Of a stretch of DNA of 64,000 nt, positions 27,450 to 40,589 are shown in pieces. How positions within the stretch are numbered: position 1 is the stretch's first letter; every line of letters begins with the position of its first letter. The notes under the pieces were generated by a model. The model searched no databases, was not told where the DNA came from, and saw only the letters and a program-made list of their open reading frames with translations. This DNA comes from Motacilla alba alba. Lineage: Eukaryota > Chordata > Aves > Passeriformes > Motacillidae. The DNA is taken from the NCBI RefSeq assembly GCF_015832195.1, contig NC_052018.1:28858115-28922114 (forward strand), read 5' to 3'. The position numbers were made by a program, and so were the translations under genes.

Positions 27450-28256
27450 GTTGGTTGGTTGATTGTTTTTTTAATTTTTTTTCTTTTATTTAGTGCTTCA
27501 TGGAAATATAGCTAGACCTCCCACTGAACAATCTTAAACAAAGTTATTTTACCTCTCAGCTCTGTTAGACAATTATCACAGGCTGTCTGACAAGCTAGAA
27601 ATTGTTAAATTACCAAAAAAGTATTTTGTTTCTTCTCAATATTTGAACATCTCAGTGGTACAGAACATTAGGACTTAATATTTATATTGTTATCTTAATT
27701 TTTCATGTTGAAATAGTTTCACTTAGTAGAAGTATATAAACAGGAAGAACTTTCCTGTTAAGAAAAGGAAAAGAAAATTAAGATCCATTCTATAATATAT
27801 TGAAATATGGACTAAAGGAGAAAATTATTCTGTAGTTGGTGTCTAGGATTTTCCCAGAAATGTAAGAAAAACAAAGCAAGTTACTGTTCAAGTAACTTGA
27901 GTTTTCTTTGTTCTCAGTTTAATCATTCGCATGCATGTTGAATTGATCTGTTGCAGAAAGACCTAAGAGTGGGAAAAGGCATTATACAAAAATTCCATAA
28001 AGATAACCTAAATGTAGTGTATTATTATTTAAAAGCCCAAGGATTTGCTTATTAAAACATACTTGCAAATTTTATTTAAAGGCTTTCATTCCCCTCTTAT
28101 CCTATCTTGTGTATAATTCCCAATATTTTATACCTCTGTTGAATTATAAAACTTATTTATTCATATTAATGTACTTAAATGAGCTTTTTCACATTATTAG
28201 TTTTTACTTCTTTTGTCGCTTCTACTAAGTTCTCATCAGCTCTATTTTTAATGTGT

Positions 28257-29760
28257 ATAGAACTATAGAAAGGTTGATTTTGGAAAAGACCTGTGAGATC
28301 ATTGAGTCCAACCATTAACTTAACATTATCATGTTCACCACTAAACTATGTCTCTAAGTGCTACATCTACACATCTTTAAATAACTCCAGGGATGGGGAC
28401 TCTGCCACTTCCCTGGGCAGAATGTTCCAGTACTTCAAAACCCTTTCATTTAATTTTTTTTTTCCTGATATCTAACCTAAACCTCCCCTGGCATAACTTG
28501 AGGCCATCTCTTCTTGTCTTTGTTACTTAAGAGATGATAATGACCCCCACCTGGCTACAGCTTTCTTTCAGGCAGTTGTAAAGAGTGATAAGATCACTGC
28601 CCCCCCCATTCCAAGCCTCCTGTTCTCCAGGCTAAACACCCCCAGCTCCCTCAGCCATTGCTCATAAGCAGTGTCCTCCAGACCTTTCACCAGCTCCGTT
28701 GCCCTTCTCTGAACTTGCTCCAGCCCCTCAATGCCCATCTTGTTGTGAGGGACCCAGAACTGAACGCAGCACTCAAGGCACAGCCCCACCAGTGCCAAGT
28801 ACAGGGGCACAATCACTGCCCTGCTCCTGCTGGCCACATTATTGCTGATACAGGCCAGGATGCCATTGGCCTTCTTGGCCACCTGGACACACTCTGGCTC
28901 ATGTTCAGACACTGTTGTCCAGCACTCCAAGGTCATTTTCCACGGGTCAGGTTTTCAGCCACTCTGCCCCCAGCCTGTACCACTGCATAGGATTGTTGTG
29001 TCCCAAGTATAGGACTTTGCACTTCATCTTATTGAACCTCATACCATTTTAATCAGCCCATCAGTCTGATTGTCCAGATCCCTCTGCAGAGCTTTCCTAC
29101 TCTCTAGCTTTCAGCAGTCACACCCAACTCTGTATCATCTGCAAACTGGCTGAAGGTGCACTCGATTCCCTCACCCAGATCATGGATAAAGACATTAAAC
29201 AGCCCTTGCCCCAGTGCTGAGCCCTGGGGAACTCCACTAGTGACTGGCCACTGCCTGAATGTGACTTCATTCACCACCACTCTTTGGGCCTGGCCACCCA
29301 GACAGTTCTTAACCCAGCAAAGAGTGCCCCTGTCCCAGCCATGGGCTGCCAGCTTCTCCAGGAGAGTGCCGGGGGTGACTGCCAAAGGCTTTACTAACGT
29401 CTAGATAGACAACATCCACAGCCTTTCCCTCATCCACTAAGCAAGTGACCTGGTCATAGAAGATAACCAGACCAGTCAAGCGGAACCTGTCTTTCCTCAA
29501 CCCATTCTGTATCAGCCTGATCCCGTTGTCCAGCACACGCCACATGTTGGCACTCAAAAGGATCTGCTTAATCAAGACCTTACCTGACGAGGATGTCAAG
29601 GTGACAGGCCTGTGGTTCTCTGGATCCTCTTTGCGACATCTCTTGCAGATGTAACTGTTTGTGTAAGTTCTGGGGAAAAAATTATTCTGTGTCAAATTCA
29701 TTTCTTTCTCCAAGCACTGGAACCAGTATGTTGTCTCAGCACACACACTGAATGATGACT
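28257..29760 (-). mobile_element. CR1 LINE, 5'-truncated, - strand
   Basis: The best preserved CR1 of the window. It begins with the reversed 3' end (ggttgattttggaaaagacc, then gatcattgagtccaacc), and antisense words such as gaccccacctggctac and ggactttgcacttc follow. Translating the - strand gives reverse-transcriptase pieces in the expected order: [12 protein letters not shown] (motif A) near 29.4 kb, [17 protein letters not shown] then FADDT (motif C) near 29.2 kb, and a C-terminal part near 28.6-28.9 kb with [13 protein letters not shown] and LENRRLG. Frameshifts and stops separate these pieces, so it is dead. Confidence 0.92.
28568..29746 (-). pseudogene. CR1 ORF2 reverse-transcriptase remnant
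   Basis: Decayed ORF2 of the CR1 at 28257-29760. Three - strand open pieces (29309-29746, 29104-29385 and 28568-28936) lie in different frames and together cover the C-terminal half of a non-LTR reverse transcriptase plus the downstream domain. The motif A aspartate (YLDVSKAF) and the motif C pair (FADD) are still visible. The N-terminal endonuclease and the start are absent because the insertion is 5'-truncated. It cannot make an enzyme as it stands. Confidence 0.85.
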
Positions 29761-30271
29761 TTGAGCACCTTTTGAAAATGGTTCATTGCAATGTAAATAT
29801 CCCTTTGCAATAAACTTAATGTACTTGTAGAACACAGATTTTTAAATCATAAAGATTTCATTAATAGCCACAATTTACATCAGGATTGGTCCAGATTATG
29901 CTGACCACATCTGTGCTTCTGAAAAAAGGGACTGTTTTGAAATATTATCAAATAACTGAGCATCCTTAAACTGACCCCATACTTTGTTCATTTTTTGTTC
30001 AGCTTGGAAATTTTATTATGAATGTTTGCCACCAGAGTGCAGTCATTTCAGTTTCCAATAAAGCGCCATTTAGATGTTTTGGGATTAGAGACAGAAAACC
30101 CATTTAGTACATAAAAAATATTCCATAAAAGCAAAAGCACTGAAAAAACAACACAGAGCAAAGACAGGAAACTAACTAAAGGGGGGAAAAAAGCAATTTT
30201 CTTTCCAGGATCCTGTAAAATACTATTTGTTGGGTAACAATACTATAATCAGGATATGGTGGGCAAGAAGG

Positions 30272-30318
30272 ATAATATATAATATATAATATAATATCAT
30301 AATATCATATATCATATA
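30272..30318. repeat. AT dinucleotide-like simple repeat
   Basis: Imperfect run of ataatatat/atatcatat units. An unstable AT microsatellite with potential to fold back on itself. Confidence 0.8.
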
Positions 30319-32232
30319 GCATGTTTTGATTGTCCAGTTCTCCAGGATATGATTTGTATTAGGAAAGCCATCTTGACTACAGACTATAATTCAAATACTT
30401 TTGGAAGACAAGAAATCCTTTGTTTTTTTCTGGCTATCTCCTAGGTCTAGCTGTGGAGATAATTGCAGCTACTCCAAGTAAGGTATGGCAGTAATAGCAG
30501 AACTGGACTCAGTTGTGGAATACTTGACACTGAATAATTTTGCAAGACTGAATGTATAGATTACTTTTTTAATAATTTGCTAACATTTTCATACATTTTT
30601 ACCTTCTCTGGCATATACATTTAGGCACTCTTTTTTAGGACTTGCAGGTAAAGGAAATTAGTTGTAGCCATTTTGTTGTATTGGTGGGTCACAAAAACTC
30701 TTGATCAATAGAAAACAAAAAAAAATCCATTCTTGCTTCTTATTTCCATATTTCATGTTCATGATAATGCTTTTAAAAGATTCATCATGATTTTTATGTA
30801 ATAACATGTACAAACTCTTCCTTTTCACTTTAGCTCATAGGTATTATTGTGTTTTCTGGAATGCTGCATGATGTAGAATCACATTTTAACTTTACAGAGC
30901 TTCTACCTACAGGCAGTATTTCCTAAAAATAAGGGATAGTTCACTGAAGCAGGATAGTTCCAGTTTGGGGGACTCCTATTCTGAATAAAAGTTTCATGAA
31001 CATACTGCAACGAACAGCACAAGAAATTGAAGAAAGAACAATAGCAATAAACCCCAAATTTGTATTGAATAACTGTAACAGAAAATAGGTTGCAGGTAGG
31101 CTATAGTGCCAAAGAGAGAGCAGAGTCCCATCAGGTGCTTGTGTTAGGAATGCAAGTGTCGTGGAGCCAGGCACAATGGTGGCTCCTTGTAACTGTATCT
31201 GTCACGCCTCAGGAAAACCTGAGACGTTTTCTTAATCACAGTAATTTCTACACATTAACTGTTCCAAGTGGTCATTCTCCACTGCATGTAAAAGCAAAAC
31301 TGAAGGCACGCTAAGGGCATCTGAAAATTTGGTCTGAATCCAAACAGACATTTTTTCATATGTAGAAGCCTCTCTGCTGCAGGTATAATGCTATGATATA
31401 TCTTGAGTTGATTGTTTTGGCCATATTCTATGTTTAATTTTGGCATTGAGCTCAGTAATAATGTGCTTTTTATGTACTCATCAGTACAAGTAAGGGTTAA
31501 TCTAATATTCCTACATGCATTTTAAGCTCACTGTGCATCAAAATTCAGATGATTTTTTAAAACCCTGAGAAGGCAACACAAGCAACCCTGATTAGGCATC
31601 TCTATCTTTCTCTGTCAACCGCACTCAAAATGAAAGAAAATGTAAGACACCTGAATTCTGACAAAGGAAACAGTAATGGTGTAACATCTGACTTAGCTGA
31701 CTAGTTGACTGTTTGCTTCGATTTCTTTCTTAGATGCTTGGATCTTTTTTGCTTCCTCCTCCCACAACTCTGATAAACAAGAAAAGCCTCTCATTTGGGG
31801 GGAGTGGGAGGGAAAATGCGGGGGATGCTGGAGATGGGATGACCAGAATTAGATAACAAGAGCTGAGCACAAGGTCCACATGCCATAGTGATTCATGTGA
31901 TTGTGTTATAACAGCTCATAATAACCAAGCTCTGTCATTCTTTATAGGCCAAATTTTCTAGTTAGATCTTTTTTTAAAGCATCCTCATTGTGCGGTTGTT
32001 TTATTGAAATGACCATAATAACAGTGAGATATTTCTCCCGAGTTATTAAAGTTAATTTTGAATTCAACAATGTGAACAAGTAAATCAAACTCAGTCTAAT
32101 TAGTATTACTTACTACTTAGATTGGATAGCATCTATATGTCCCAGTGAGGTACTGGGTTTTGTTCTGTCATGCATGATGTAAACAATCTAAATAAAGCAT
32201 GTGAGCATTATCCTGAAAATTATATTTCACAG

Positions 32233-32360
32233 TGCCCCAGGACAACCTTTTACAATCCCTTGAGCAAATCTTAATCCACTTTATGTCCTCCATGGAGAAA
32301 ATTCAAGATGAATTAGACATGCTTACAGAATACAAAGACCTAGTTATGAACTCCTGTGAG
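32233..32360 (+). other. Exon-like open segment of unknown origin
   Basis: Bordered by a plausible acceptor (tatatttcacag) and donor (tgtgag|gtaggt). One frame is open for the 128 bases and reads VPQDNLLQSLEQILIHF then MSSMEKIQDELDMLTEYKDL and VMNSCE, a polar, helix-like sequence. Entry in phase 1 fits the exit of ADGRB3 exon C, but exit in phase 0 does not fit exon D. If the frame simply continued it would stop at 32367 (VG then taa). I recognise no protein family and the segment is not in BAI3 as I know it. Open frames of about 50 codons are frequent by chance in this much DNA, so this is only a candidate. Confidence 0.25.
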
Positions 32361-32439
32361 GTAGGTTAAAATCATGGCCTCAACATGAAACTGAGACACA
32401 GGAGATCTCTGTTTCTAACAGTTCTGTTAGTTCTGTTTC

Positions 32440-32990
32440 ATATTTTCTGTGCGACTCTGCTCAAGCCTGTCTAGAAGGCATTTAGTGTTCCAGCATTTGC
32501 TTATTAGCTGCTGTGTTCAGGGAGAAGCAAGAGTAGGCTGCTCTGTGGGAGAAAACAGGAGACATCAGGGTGTGCACACTGGCCTCACTGGCAAAGGCAA
32601 GGTCCCACAGCATCCAAACAAGAAGAGCAGAGAAGGTCTGTGATGGTAGCCAGACCCAGCTAATATTCCACATCAACAGACAAGTCTGTAACAATGAGGC
32701 AGATCTGACATCAAGCCAAGAAGTTGAAACAAAGCATAAGGGTCAGGATCTGGTCCAGTGGTCCTTAGGAAAGCCCATAGTGATAAGGTGGGTCCAAGGT
32801 CACTAAATCTTGACATGGCATCCACAGGTCAAGGTTCAGAGAACCAAAATACATAGCAGTGCCCAGCCACAGCAGATTCAGCTTAAGTGCAGCTCCTGAG
32901 TGAAGGGACTGTGGGCCCCCACTTCTCACAGCCTTTTCACTGTAGTCTGATCTAAGCCTCAAAGTTGCATGCATTCGCAGCTGATTTTGA
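32440..32990. repeat. Unidentified GC-richer block, possibly an old dispersed repeat
   Basis: This half-kilobase is visibly richer in G and C than its surroundings and repeats words such as gtccaaggtcactaaa, gacatggcatccacaggtca and ggtcaaggttcag. Such a patch in an AT-rich bird intron is often an old transposon, but I cannot name the family. Short open frames on both strands show no coding character. A GT microsatellite follows directly. Confidence 0.35.
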
Positions 32991-33015
32991 GTACCTGTAG
33001 TTTAAGCTGTAGAGG

Positions 33016-33048
33016 GGTGTGTGTGTGTGTGGGTATGTGGGTGTGTGT
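33016..33048. repeat. GT microsatellite
   Basis: gtgtgtgtgtgtgtgg followed by gtatgtgggtgtgtgt. An interrupted dinucleotide repeat. Confidence 0.88.
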
Positions 33049-35126
33049 AATGGGGATGCACTGGTACTGACAGCTTGAGCATCATGTTGAATGCCAAACT
33101 CAGATCTAGTGGTAGATGTCCACTAGAGAATTAGTCTGATGCTGACCAGTAAATGCTAAGCTTGTGACTAAATTCTGTGTCCTATATTATCACTGTCAAG
33201 AATTTACTAGCGCACTAATTTGAGACATCACATTGTAATCTGGGATTAATTAAAACAAACCTGCCTTCTTTCTGAACCTTTGATTTGTATATTATGCCAG
33301 TAATCAAATGAATATTCAAATAGGGAGTTGGTCTTCCTTTTCCTCCTGGATAAGTTTTGATGGTAAAAGCCTTGAATCCGAATGGACATTCTCATCCAAG
33401 ATAAGAAAGTTATGGTTTGTAATGCCTTCAGATGAGGGCCCCATGTTCAGAGGGAGACCTAATTGCATACAGATCTTTCTGCTTCAAGTGCTCAAAACAT
33501 AAACTCAGTATTCTAACAAGCAATGTTAGACCAGTAAGTCTTTCTCTGACTTGGCCAGGTTTTAAAATAGAAAGCAGCTGCAGATGCGTATAGAGGGGAC
33601 TACTTTTGTTGGTAAACATACCTAAAGGCTTTTTGAGGATCTTATCTGTCTAATTTCTCAACCGTAATGGAGCTGAAGTGTAAAGAAAGCACTGTTTTCT
33701 GCTTCTGGAACTAAAAATAGAGAAACTTACACATTCCTGCTGGATTTCTGTAAAAACAGGAGCCAGCTGCGAGCATTTCTTCCATATCCACTGTTCTGCA
33801 GGATATGGCTTTTAATTGATCTTTCCTGTTCAGGATTCACTAGCTGCTTTCATACTAGTAATCTCTGGATTTCTATGCCAGAGTAATTTACAGTTCTCTC
33901 AGTTTTAATTTTGTTGTAGTGTTATCTGAAAGTTCTTCACAATGCCATTCTGTATGATTATGAAGAAGCTGTTCACCAGTGAAGTATAGTAGAGATCTGG
34001 TTTTAGTTTACTATAAAAAGCTGTGATTAAAAACATATATTGATTCCTATTATTTATTTTTTCCCTCTGTGTGTGGCTTTTCTACATCAAATTTTCTGTC
34101 TCCATGCCTGTAAATTTACTTCTTACATCATCTTTCAATATCCTGAATAACTTAGTTCACATCTTTATACATTTCTGAATGATAGGTTTAGTTATCATTT
34201 CCCTAGAGGTATAGCCATCTCTTCTTTGCTTCAGTTCACTGCTTTTGGGAAGCAATCATTCTACTCTGCTCTACATCACCCCAAGCAATGTAATGTTCAT
34301 GGAATATTTTTATCAATTCTCTGCTAATGATTTTTACATCTGCTTGCCTCCTTACTTATCTCTTGTCCTGTCAAGTTCTCCCCATCTTTCTTTAATGGTT
34401 TTTATTGGATACCTAACCATGAGTAAGCTTGATAAATAAACATGTAAATGATCTCTCAGTCTCAGCTTTTCTTCTTTCCCCCTTCTCTGCTTCATCATCA
34501 TTTCTATCTTCTCAGCTGACTACTTTAACATTGCCTTCAGTCTCACTCTCTTTGCCCTTGTTATCAGCTAGAATCATCAGCACAGACACTTCATCAAGTC
34601 ACCTCAGTGACTGAAAAATGTTTGGTTTCTGCACCTTACCTGCCCAGCCAATCAAATATTGTGTTGTAGGTGACCTTGCCCACTCAGTATTGCCTCTCAT
34701 GGTTTTCTACTTTATGTCTGTAAATTAAAACTCATGCACTTAAATGCCGGTTCATTCTATCTCCTGCATCAGTATCCATCTTCTGTCTTGCTTTATGCCG
34801 AGTCTTTCTTTTCTTTAAGAAGTGTTTTGTGACCAGGCAGGAGAGGCTGCCTGAGAACATAGTTTTAGTAGCATGAATGCACAGTAATACTAGGAGGAAT
34901 GGAAACAAATAAAGCTCCTTCAGAAACAGAGTACCTTTGATGTGACCCTACCTCTGGGTCTATTTGGCTGCTCATATTTTCATCTTCTTCAAAGTAATGC
35001 CCAGAAGGTGGAGTTGTCTTCTAATTAAAGAAATACAGCTTTCTACCATATGTTTAAAGTGTTTTTCTAGATTATCACATATTTCAGGAAGTATTCAGTT
35101 TATCCCAAGAATACATTTTCTTCTAT

Positions 35127-35186
35127 CTGCTCATAAAAAACTGTTTACATTTTCAAAAATGCTGCTCATAAAAAACTGTTTACATT
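35127..35186. repeat. 25-bp perfect direct repeat, period 35
   Basis: The 25 bases starting ctgctcataaaaaactgttt occur at 35127-35151 and 35162-35186, separated by ttcaaaaatg. A short local duplication. Confidence 0.88.
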
Positions 35187-37314
35187 AGTTCAACTGGATT
35201 TTCTTCATACTTGTTATTCAGATTAGCAGATTGATTTTCCTCTTTACATTCCAAATTTGCTAGCTTCCAATAGACACATTAAACTTATAGGATGCATTAC
35301 TAATAAGTAAATAGTAAAAAATGATTAAAATTTACAAAAATGCTGAGCTTCCATTTCTCCCACCCCTTGCCCCAGGGAATATGCAGAAGTAGTACCTGGA
35401 ACATATAGAATTCTATGATATGATAGCTATTTCCATTAATTAGCTTTCTATGGGAATAAACTTTAATATTTTCCATTATTATTTTAAAGAAAGGTTTATT
35501 GTCTATAAATACAATTTTTAGATGTCTAATTATTGTTTGAACTTTTGATTTTAAAATTTTATTTCCATACCTGAAACAAAGTTATCATAATGAATTTGAA
35601 ATCAGAAACCACTTGTGGGATTGCATATGCATATGTGATATTTCATGAGTCTATGAAATTTGTATATTCTTGAGTTTTTTCTCAAGTACAGAATTTGGTC
35701 CTGAGCAACAAAAGTACACACAACCAAAAGAAAACACTTGCCTGCTGCCTATGATTTTTTTTTTAATTATGTAAGTAGCAGAAAAAATCTGAGTTGTTAT
35801 TAACTGCATCCTGACCATTGCCTGAAACTGTGCTGCTTTCTAAGTTGTCCTGTATATCATACTGATCATATTATGGTAATGGGTAATCTTTTCCCCACGG
35901 CACTATCTATAGGAAACAGAAGAGAAATATTCAGAGATCACTGTTAAGGTAGCTTCTTGATTAACCAAAGCATTATTCTTAACCTTCAAACAGTGAGTCT
36001 ATTTAAGGCAGAATTTGCTTGACAGCAAAGGAAGGATTCATGCAAGTTTCATCCTTGATCAGTGAAAATGTCAATGAAGTGTCTATTTCTGCCTTTGCCT
36101 ATACTGGTACTGTGTCTTGCTACCCAAAGCTTGAATAGTGAGATACTAGCTGCTTTGGTCTGATGAGCTGCAGGAATTCAAGTGCACAGCAGGCTTCTCA
36201 GGACATCCCTGTCTTGTCTGCCCATGGAACAGTAGGTTCTAGTTTAAGAATTTATCACTTCTGTATGAATAGCCAGGAGAAGTAGAAGATATGCTAAGTT
36301 ATATTTTCTTAGGAGCCTTTTTCTGATAGTGTGATGTTGGTTCATTGTGAGGAGATTTCGTGAATATTATTTACAGAAGGAAAATTGCCATGTTGTTTTT
36401 CTTATGTTCATGTAAGAGGATGACACTTCACCACAGTCCTTCTGTTATACATAAGCTTGTAGGTGGTGAGTTTATCTTTGGACTGAGAGAAGGATTTTAA
36501 TCAAGCCTGCTCATGTGCAGAGTTCTGTAGCAAATCTGGAGATCCACAAATGACTCTCCTTTAAATGGGGGTTTCACCATTTATGTTGCAAATTTTCTTT
36601 GAAATGATGGGTTTTAAGTGGATAGAGAAAGTCTAAGTATCTTTTCTTCAACCTGTCCATCTTGCTCTTTGTTGATGATCCAGGCAATACGTAGTTCCCC
36701 ATGTATACGACATGGACTGACTTAAATAAGCTTTTTTATTCTATTAAAAAACCAAGGTTTTACATTTTGGGTCAAAAGAATGATTGCAGAATATATATTT
36801 TTCTAACTGAGTCTTCTTAACAAAGATGTTTTGCAGAAATGCTCAGTGTTCAGAATTTCAACACAAAAACCTTTCATACTCTTTGTTAAAATTCTTTGTT
36901 CTTCATATTCTTGTTAAAATCATCTGTGGCAATAGCAATACTATTTTACCCAGAAATAGATTTAGCAGGAGCTGTTCCAGAAGGGCAGTAAAATATTGTC
37001 TGTTTCAAAAATCAAAATGTGTGAAGTGATGAAGTTTACTAAATGGTGAATAATATAAACCTAGTATACCATCAATGAGCAAGTCAAAATAGGATAAGAA
37101 AGTACCAAATGAGACTGCTAACATACTCATTCTCTGTTTGTAACTGAAATGCAATCAAATTCCGTATCGTGAGTTACTGAAAATTAGAGAACAACGTGGT
37201 TACTGTGCTGTTAAAGCACAACACACCCAGAATATTATCACTTACAAGAAAGCAGAATCAGAACTGGTGTTGCAACTAAGGGGAGAGATCTGTAGCAACC
37301 TGTAGATCAGGTCT

Positions 37315-37565
37315 ATAGTCTCCCCTGTGAGGGGAAGAGGTGGGGCAGGCGCTGCACTCTTCTCTCTGGTGACCAATGTCAGGAATCAAGGAAAGGGCTA
37401 AAGCTGTGTTGATGGGGTTTAGGTTGGATATTAGGAAAATCTTCTTCACTCAGAGTATGGCTGGGCACTGGAAAAAGCATCACAGCACCAAGTTTACCAG
37501 AGCTGAACAAACATTTGGACAGTGCTCTCAGGCTCATAGTGTAGATGTCCCGTGCATGTTGCAAT
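37315..37565 (+). mobile_element. CR1 LINE 3' region fragment, + strand
   Basis: Reads in the CR1 sense direction: ggggaagaggtggggcaggc, then ctctctggtgaccaatgtca, gtttaggttggatattagg, cttcttcactcagagtatgg and gaacaaacatttggacagtg. This wording is that of the CR1 variant with 'gggcactggaa ... tttggacagtgctctcag'. It ends without a clear terminal repeat. Open frames here are by-products. Confidence 0.75.
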
Positions 37566-38520
37566 TTTAAAACCTGAATCTCTATAGTGAGAGCTGAAGT
37601 TGCATTTAGTGCATGAGAAAACATCCAGTTGTTTTTTCTGCCATGCCTTTCGGTGAATCTGATTTTCTGTTCAAATTGATTAATATTATTCAAGGGTCTA
37701 ATTCTGAAATTGTACCAGTTTTTGTTGAATACAGGAGGCTAATGGGTGAATACTGAAGAGAAGGGGAAAATTATTCATGACACTTACTTGGTTGGGTTTT
37801 GGTTGTTGTTGTTGTTTAGCAGCCCGGATCAATCAGAGAGCTGCTAGAAGTTGAATTAGGCAGCTTATAACTCACTCAGGGTTATAGGGATCAAGGCAAT
37901 ACATTTCAGCTTTTCTTTTCTAAGCCATGACTTACAAAAGCTACTTTTACAGGAGCTACACTATTTTTTTCTCTCCAAGTTTTCTTTATACATTAATTAA
38001 CTGCTTTTGTGCTGTGCCAAATAATCTGCTTAAATATCATTCACATATTATTGTGTATAACCAGGTCATTTTTATAGTGATGAAAAATTGTCTATTCCTA
38101 TCAGCTTGGCATTAATCAGTTGCAACAATATTTTGTATTGGTTTTAGTATGATCAATTAGTAGCTACCAATTCTGAAATTTTCAGTAGAGCAGTATCACA
38201 CAGATTGTCTGCAACTGCAACATGAAAATGAAATAAAGGGAAAAGAAATATTTAAAAAGGATATTAATAATTAATCCATTACAGTTCAAAGCATCACTAA
38301 ATTGATTAGTCGAGACTATTTACATGGATTCTTCTGAATCAATAATTACTATGGAATCATCAAATACGTATGTATTCTTATGTGTAATTGAATTACTGTT
38401 TTGTAGTTTATACTAAAGTGCATCAAAAAATACTGAAAGAAGCCTCCTGTCTTAGGCTCCCTCCACCCAGAGCTCAACCTGCCTCTTGCACTGTAGATGT
38501 GCACAGTGAGCACCTGTAAT

Positions 38521-38975
38521 AAATCACAGAATGATACAATTATAGAATATGCTGAATTGGAACAGACCCATCATTGAGTCCAGCTCATGGCCCTGTGCTG
38601 GACAACCCCAAGAATCACACCATAAGCCTGAGGGCTTTGTCCAAGTGCTTCTTGAACTCTGTCAGGCTTGGGCCTGTGACCACTGCCCTGGGGAACCTGT
38701 TCAGTGCCCAGCCACCCTCTGGGTAAAAACCTTTTGTGATATTCAACCTAAACCTCCCCTGATGCAGCTTCAGGCCTTCCCCTCATGAGGATGTTGAGAA
38801 CTGCAATGAGGTGTCCCATCAGTCTCCTCCAGGCTGAACAGACCAAGTTACCTCAGCTGTTCCTCATACAGCATCCCCTCCTGACTCTTCAGCATCCTCC
38901 TCATGTTCCTTTGGACACTCTCTAATGTCTTCCTGTATTGTGGTGCCCAAAACAGCAAACATGACTTGTAGGAAT
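38521..38975 (-). mobile_element. CR1 LINE 3' fragment, - strand
   Basis: Starts with the reversed 3' end (atcacagaatgatacaatta, then tggaacagacccatcattga), followed by ggacaaccccaagaatcac, gaccactgccctggggaacc, aacctaaacctcccctgatg, tctcctccaggctgaacag and cctttggacactctctaatg. About 450 bases of the 3' region remain, without reverse-transcriptase motifs. Confidence 0.88.
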
Positions 38976-39989
38976 TGCCGTGATACAAATAAATAAGAGA
39001 ATTTTCCATATTGGAAGAGTTTAATTTATCATGACACATAAAGATCTTCCTCAGCTTCTGCTTAAATAATTTTAATTTTAGATGTCTTTTTTTTTCTGTT
39101 TTTTCATCTTTTTTTCCCAATTTAATTTTTTTATTCTTATTAATATACTCTTTCACTATTTTTCCAGTAATATACAATTTGTGTGTTTGTATAAATAAGC
39201 AAAAATACTCATACCACAGTGCCTAAAGGTATCCTTGTTTGCCAAGTGTCCCATCTCATCAACTCAGGACATGATGATTTGGTATGGTAATTTGAAATAA
39301 TAATAATAAAAAAAACCAAACCTGTGAGAAACCTTTGCTTTTTTCAAATGAGAAGACATAATCCTTGTGTGGCAGTTGCAGAACTGAATCATTTGGGCTC
39401 CAGAATCTGAAGCATTGTTTTCTAAGACAAACCTAACATGAAAAGAATACAATAATGTGCAAAGTGCATGACATCTTACTATCTGTGTATAAGAACCTTG
39501 CATTTGAGTTTCTGACATAAGAATGACCCAGGACATGAATTATATACATTCTCTTCTAAAAGGCTTGTTAATTTTAAGTTCACAATAACTAATTATTTTA
39601 TGCTGCAGATTAAAACTGAGGTAGAGAGCCTCATTTCACAATGGGAATGAGCCAAAGTTTCATTGAAATTAGTCATAGACTAGTATTTAATAATATTAGC
39701 TTTCCTAAAATATAAAATACAGTTTAAAGGCATCCTGAAGAGCTGGGAACTATTTCATGTATCCACCTGGTCGTGTTGATAGACCTGAACTTGTTGCCTC
39801 CAGTCAAATCCCATTAAATTATCTTACGCCTTGGAGCATCAGAAACACATTAGGCACATCCTCATGGAATCATTTGGCAAAGAATCTAAAAAAAAAGACC
39901 TTATAATCTGTGTGAATCTGTAAGAGGCAGACTTTGAAGGACATGAAATATGTACTGCTGACTTAGATTCCACTTTCCATTACCCAGGA

Positions 39990-40540
39990 TGCCTAGGTAC
40001 CTTTCCATGGCACTGCTTTCCAGCATCTCATTCCCCAGTCTGGATGGAAATCCAGGGTTTGCCTCATCCCACATGTCAAATCCATCACCTTCCCATGTTG
40101 AATTTAAGATGGCTGGTGATTGTCCAGCTCTCTATTAGGGTCTCTCTGCAGGGGACGTCTCCCTGCCTTTGAGGGAGCTTCAACAGCTCCTACCAGTTTC
40201 TTACCATCAGTGAACTTGCTTAGTACCTCTTGCAGTCCCGCATCCAAGTAATTTCTGAAGTTGTTGGCAATAACAGGGCTGAGGATGGAGCCCTGTGGAA
40301 CCCTCTAGTGGCAGGTCGCCATCACCCTTTGTGCCTGACCTGTGAGCCAGTTGCTCATCCATCACATGATGTGTTTATCCAGCTGAATGATGGACATTCT
40401 GTCCAGAAGGGTTCTGTAAACGACAGTATCAAAAGTTTGACTGAAATCCAAGAAGATCACATCTACTGGCTTCCCTTGATCAGCTAGGTAGGTTACCTTC
40501 TCATAAAAGGAGATCAGGCTTGAGAAGCAAGACTTTTGTT
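39990..40540 (-). mobile_element. CR1 LINE internal fragment, - strand
   Basis: Antisense CR1 reverse-transcriptase region: gctgaggatggagccctgtg, then cagttgctcatccatcaca, gactgaaatccaagaagatc and aggttaccttctcataaaag. Translated on the - strand it contains KPVDVIFLDFSQTFDTV, the motif A region of a CR1 reverse transcriptase, followed by a degraded downstream part. It has no 3' terminus, so either deletion removed it or a boundary near 39990 is real. The left edge is approximate. Confidence 0.75.
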
Positions 40541-40589
40541 TGATTGTAAGTAAAAAAACTTTCTCAGAGCCATGAATGGGAATATATAG

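Noticed and set aside
28658..29404. Open frames of 110 and 82 codons on the + strand
   Set aside because: They are antisense shadows of the - strand CR1 reverse transcriptase.
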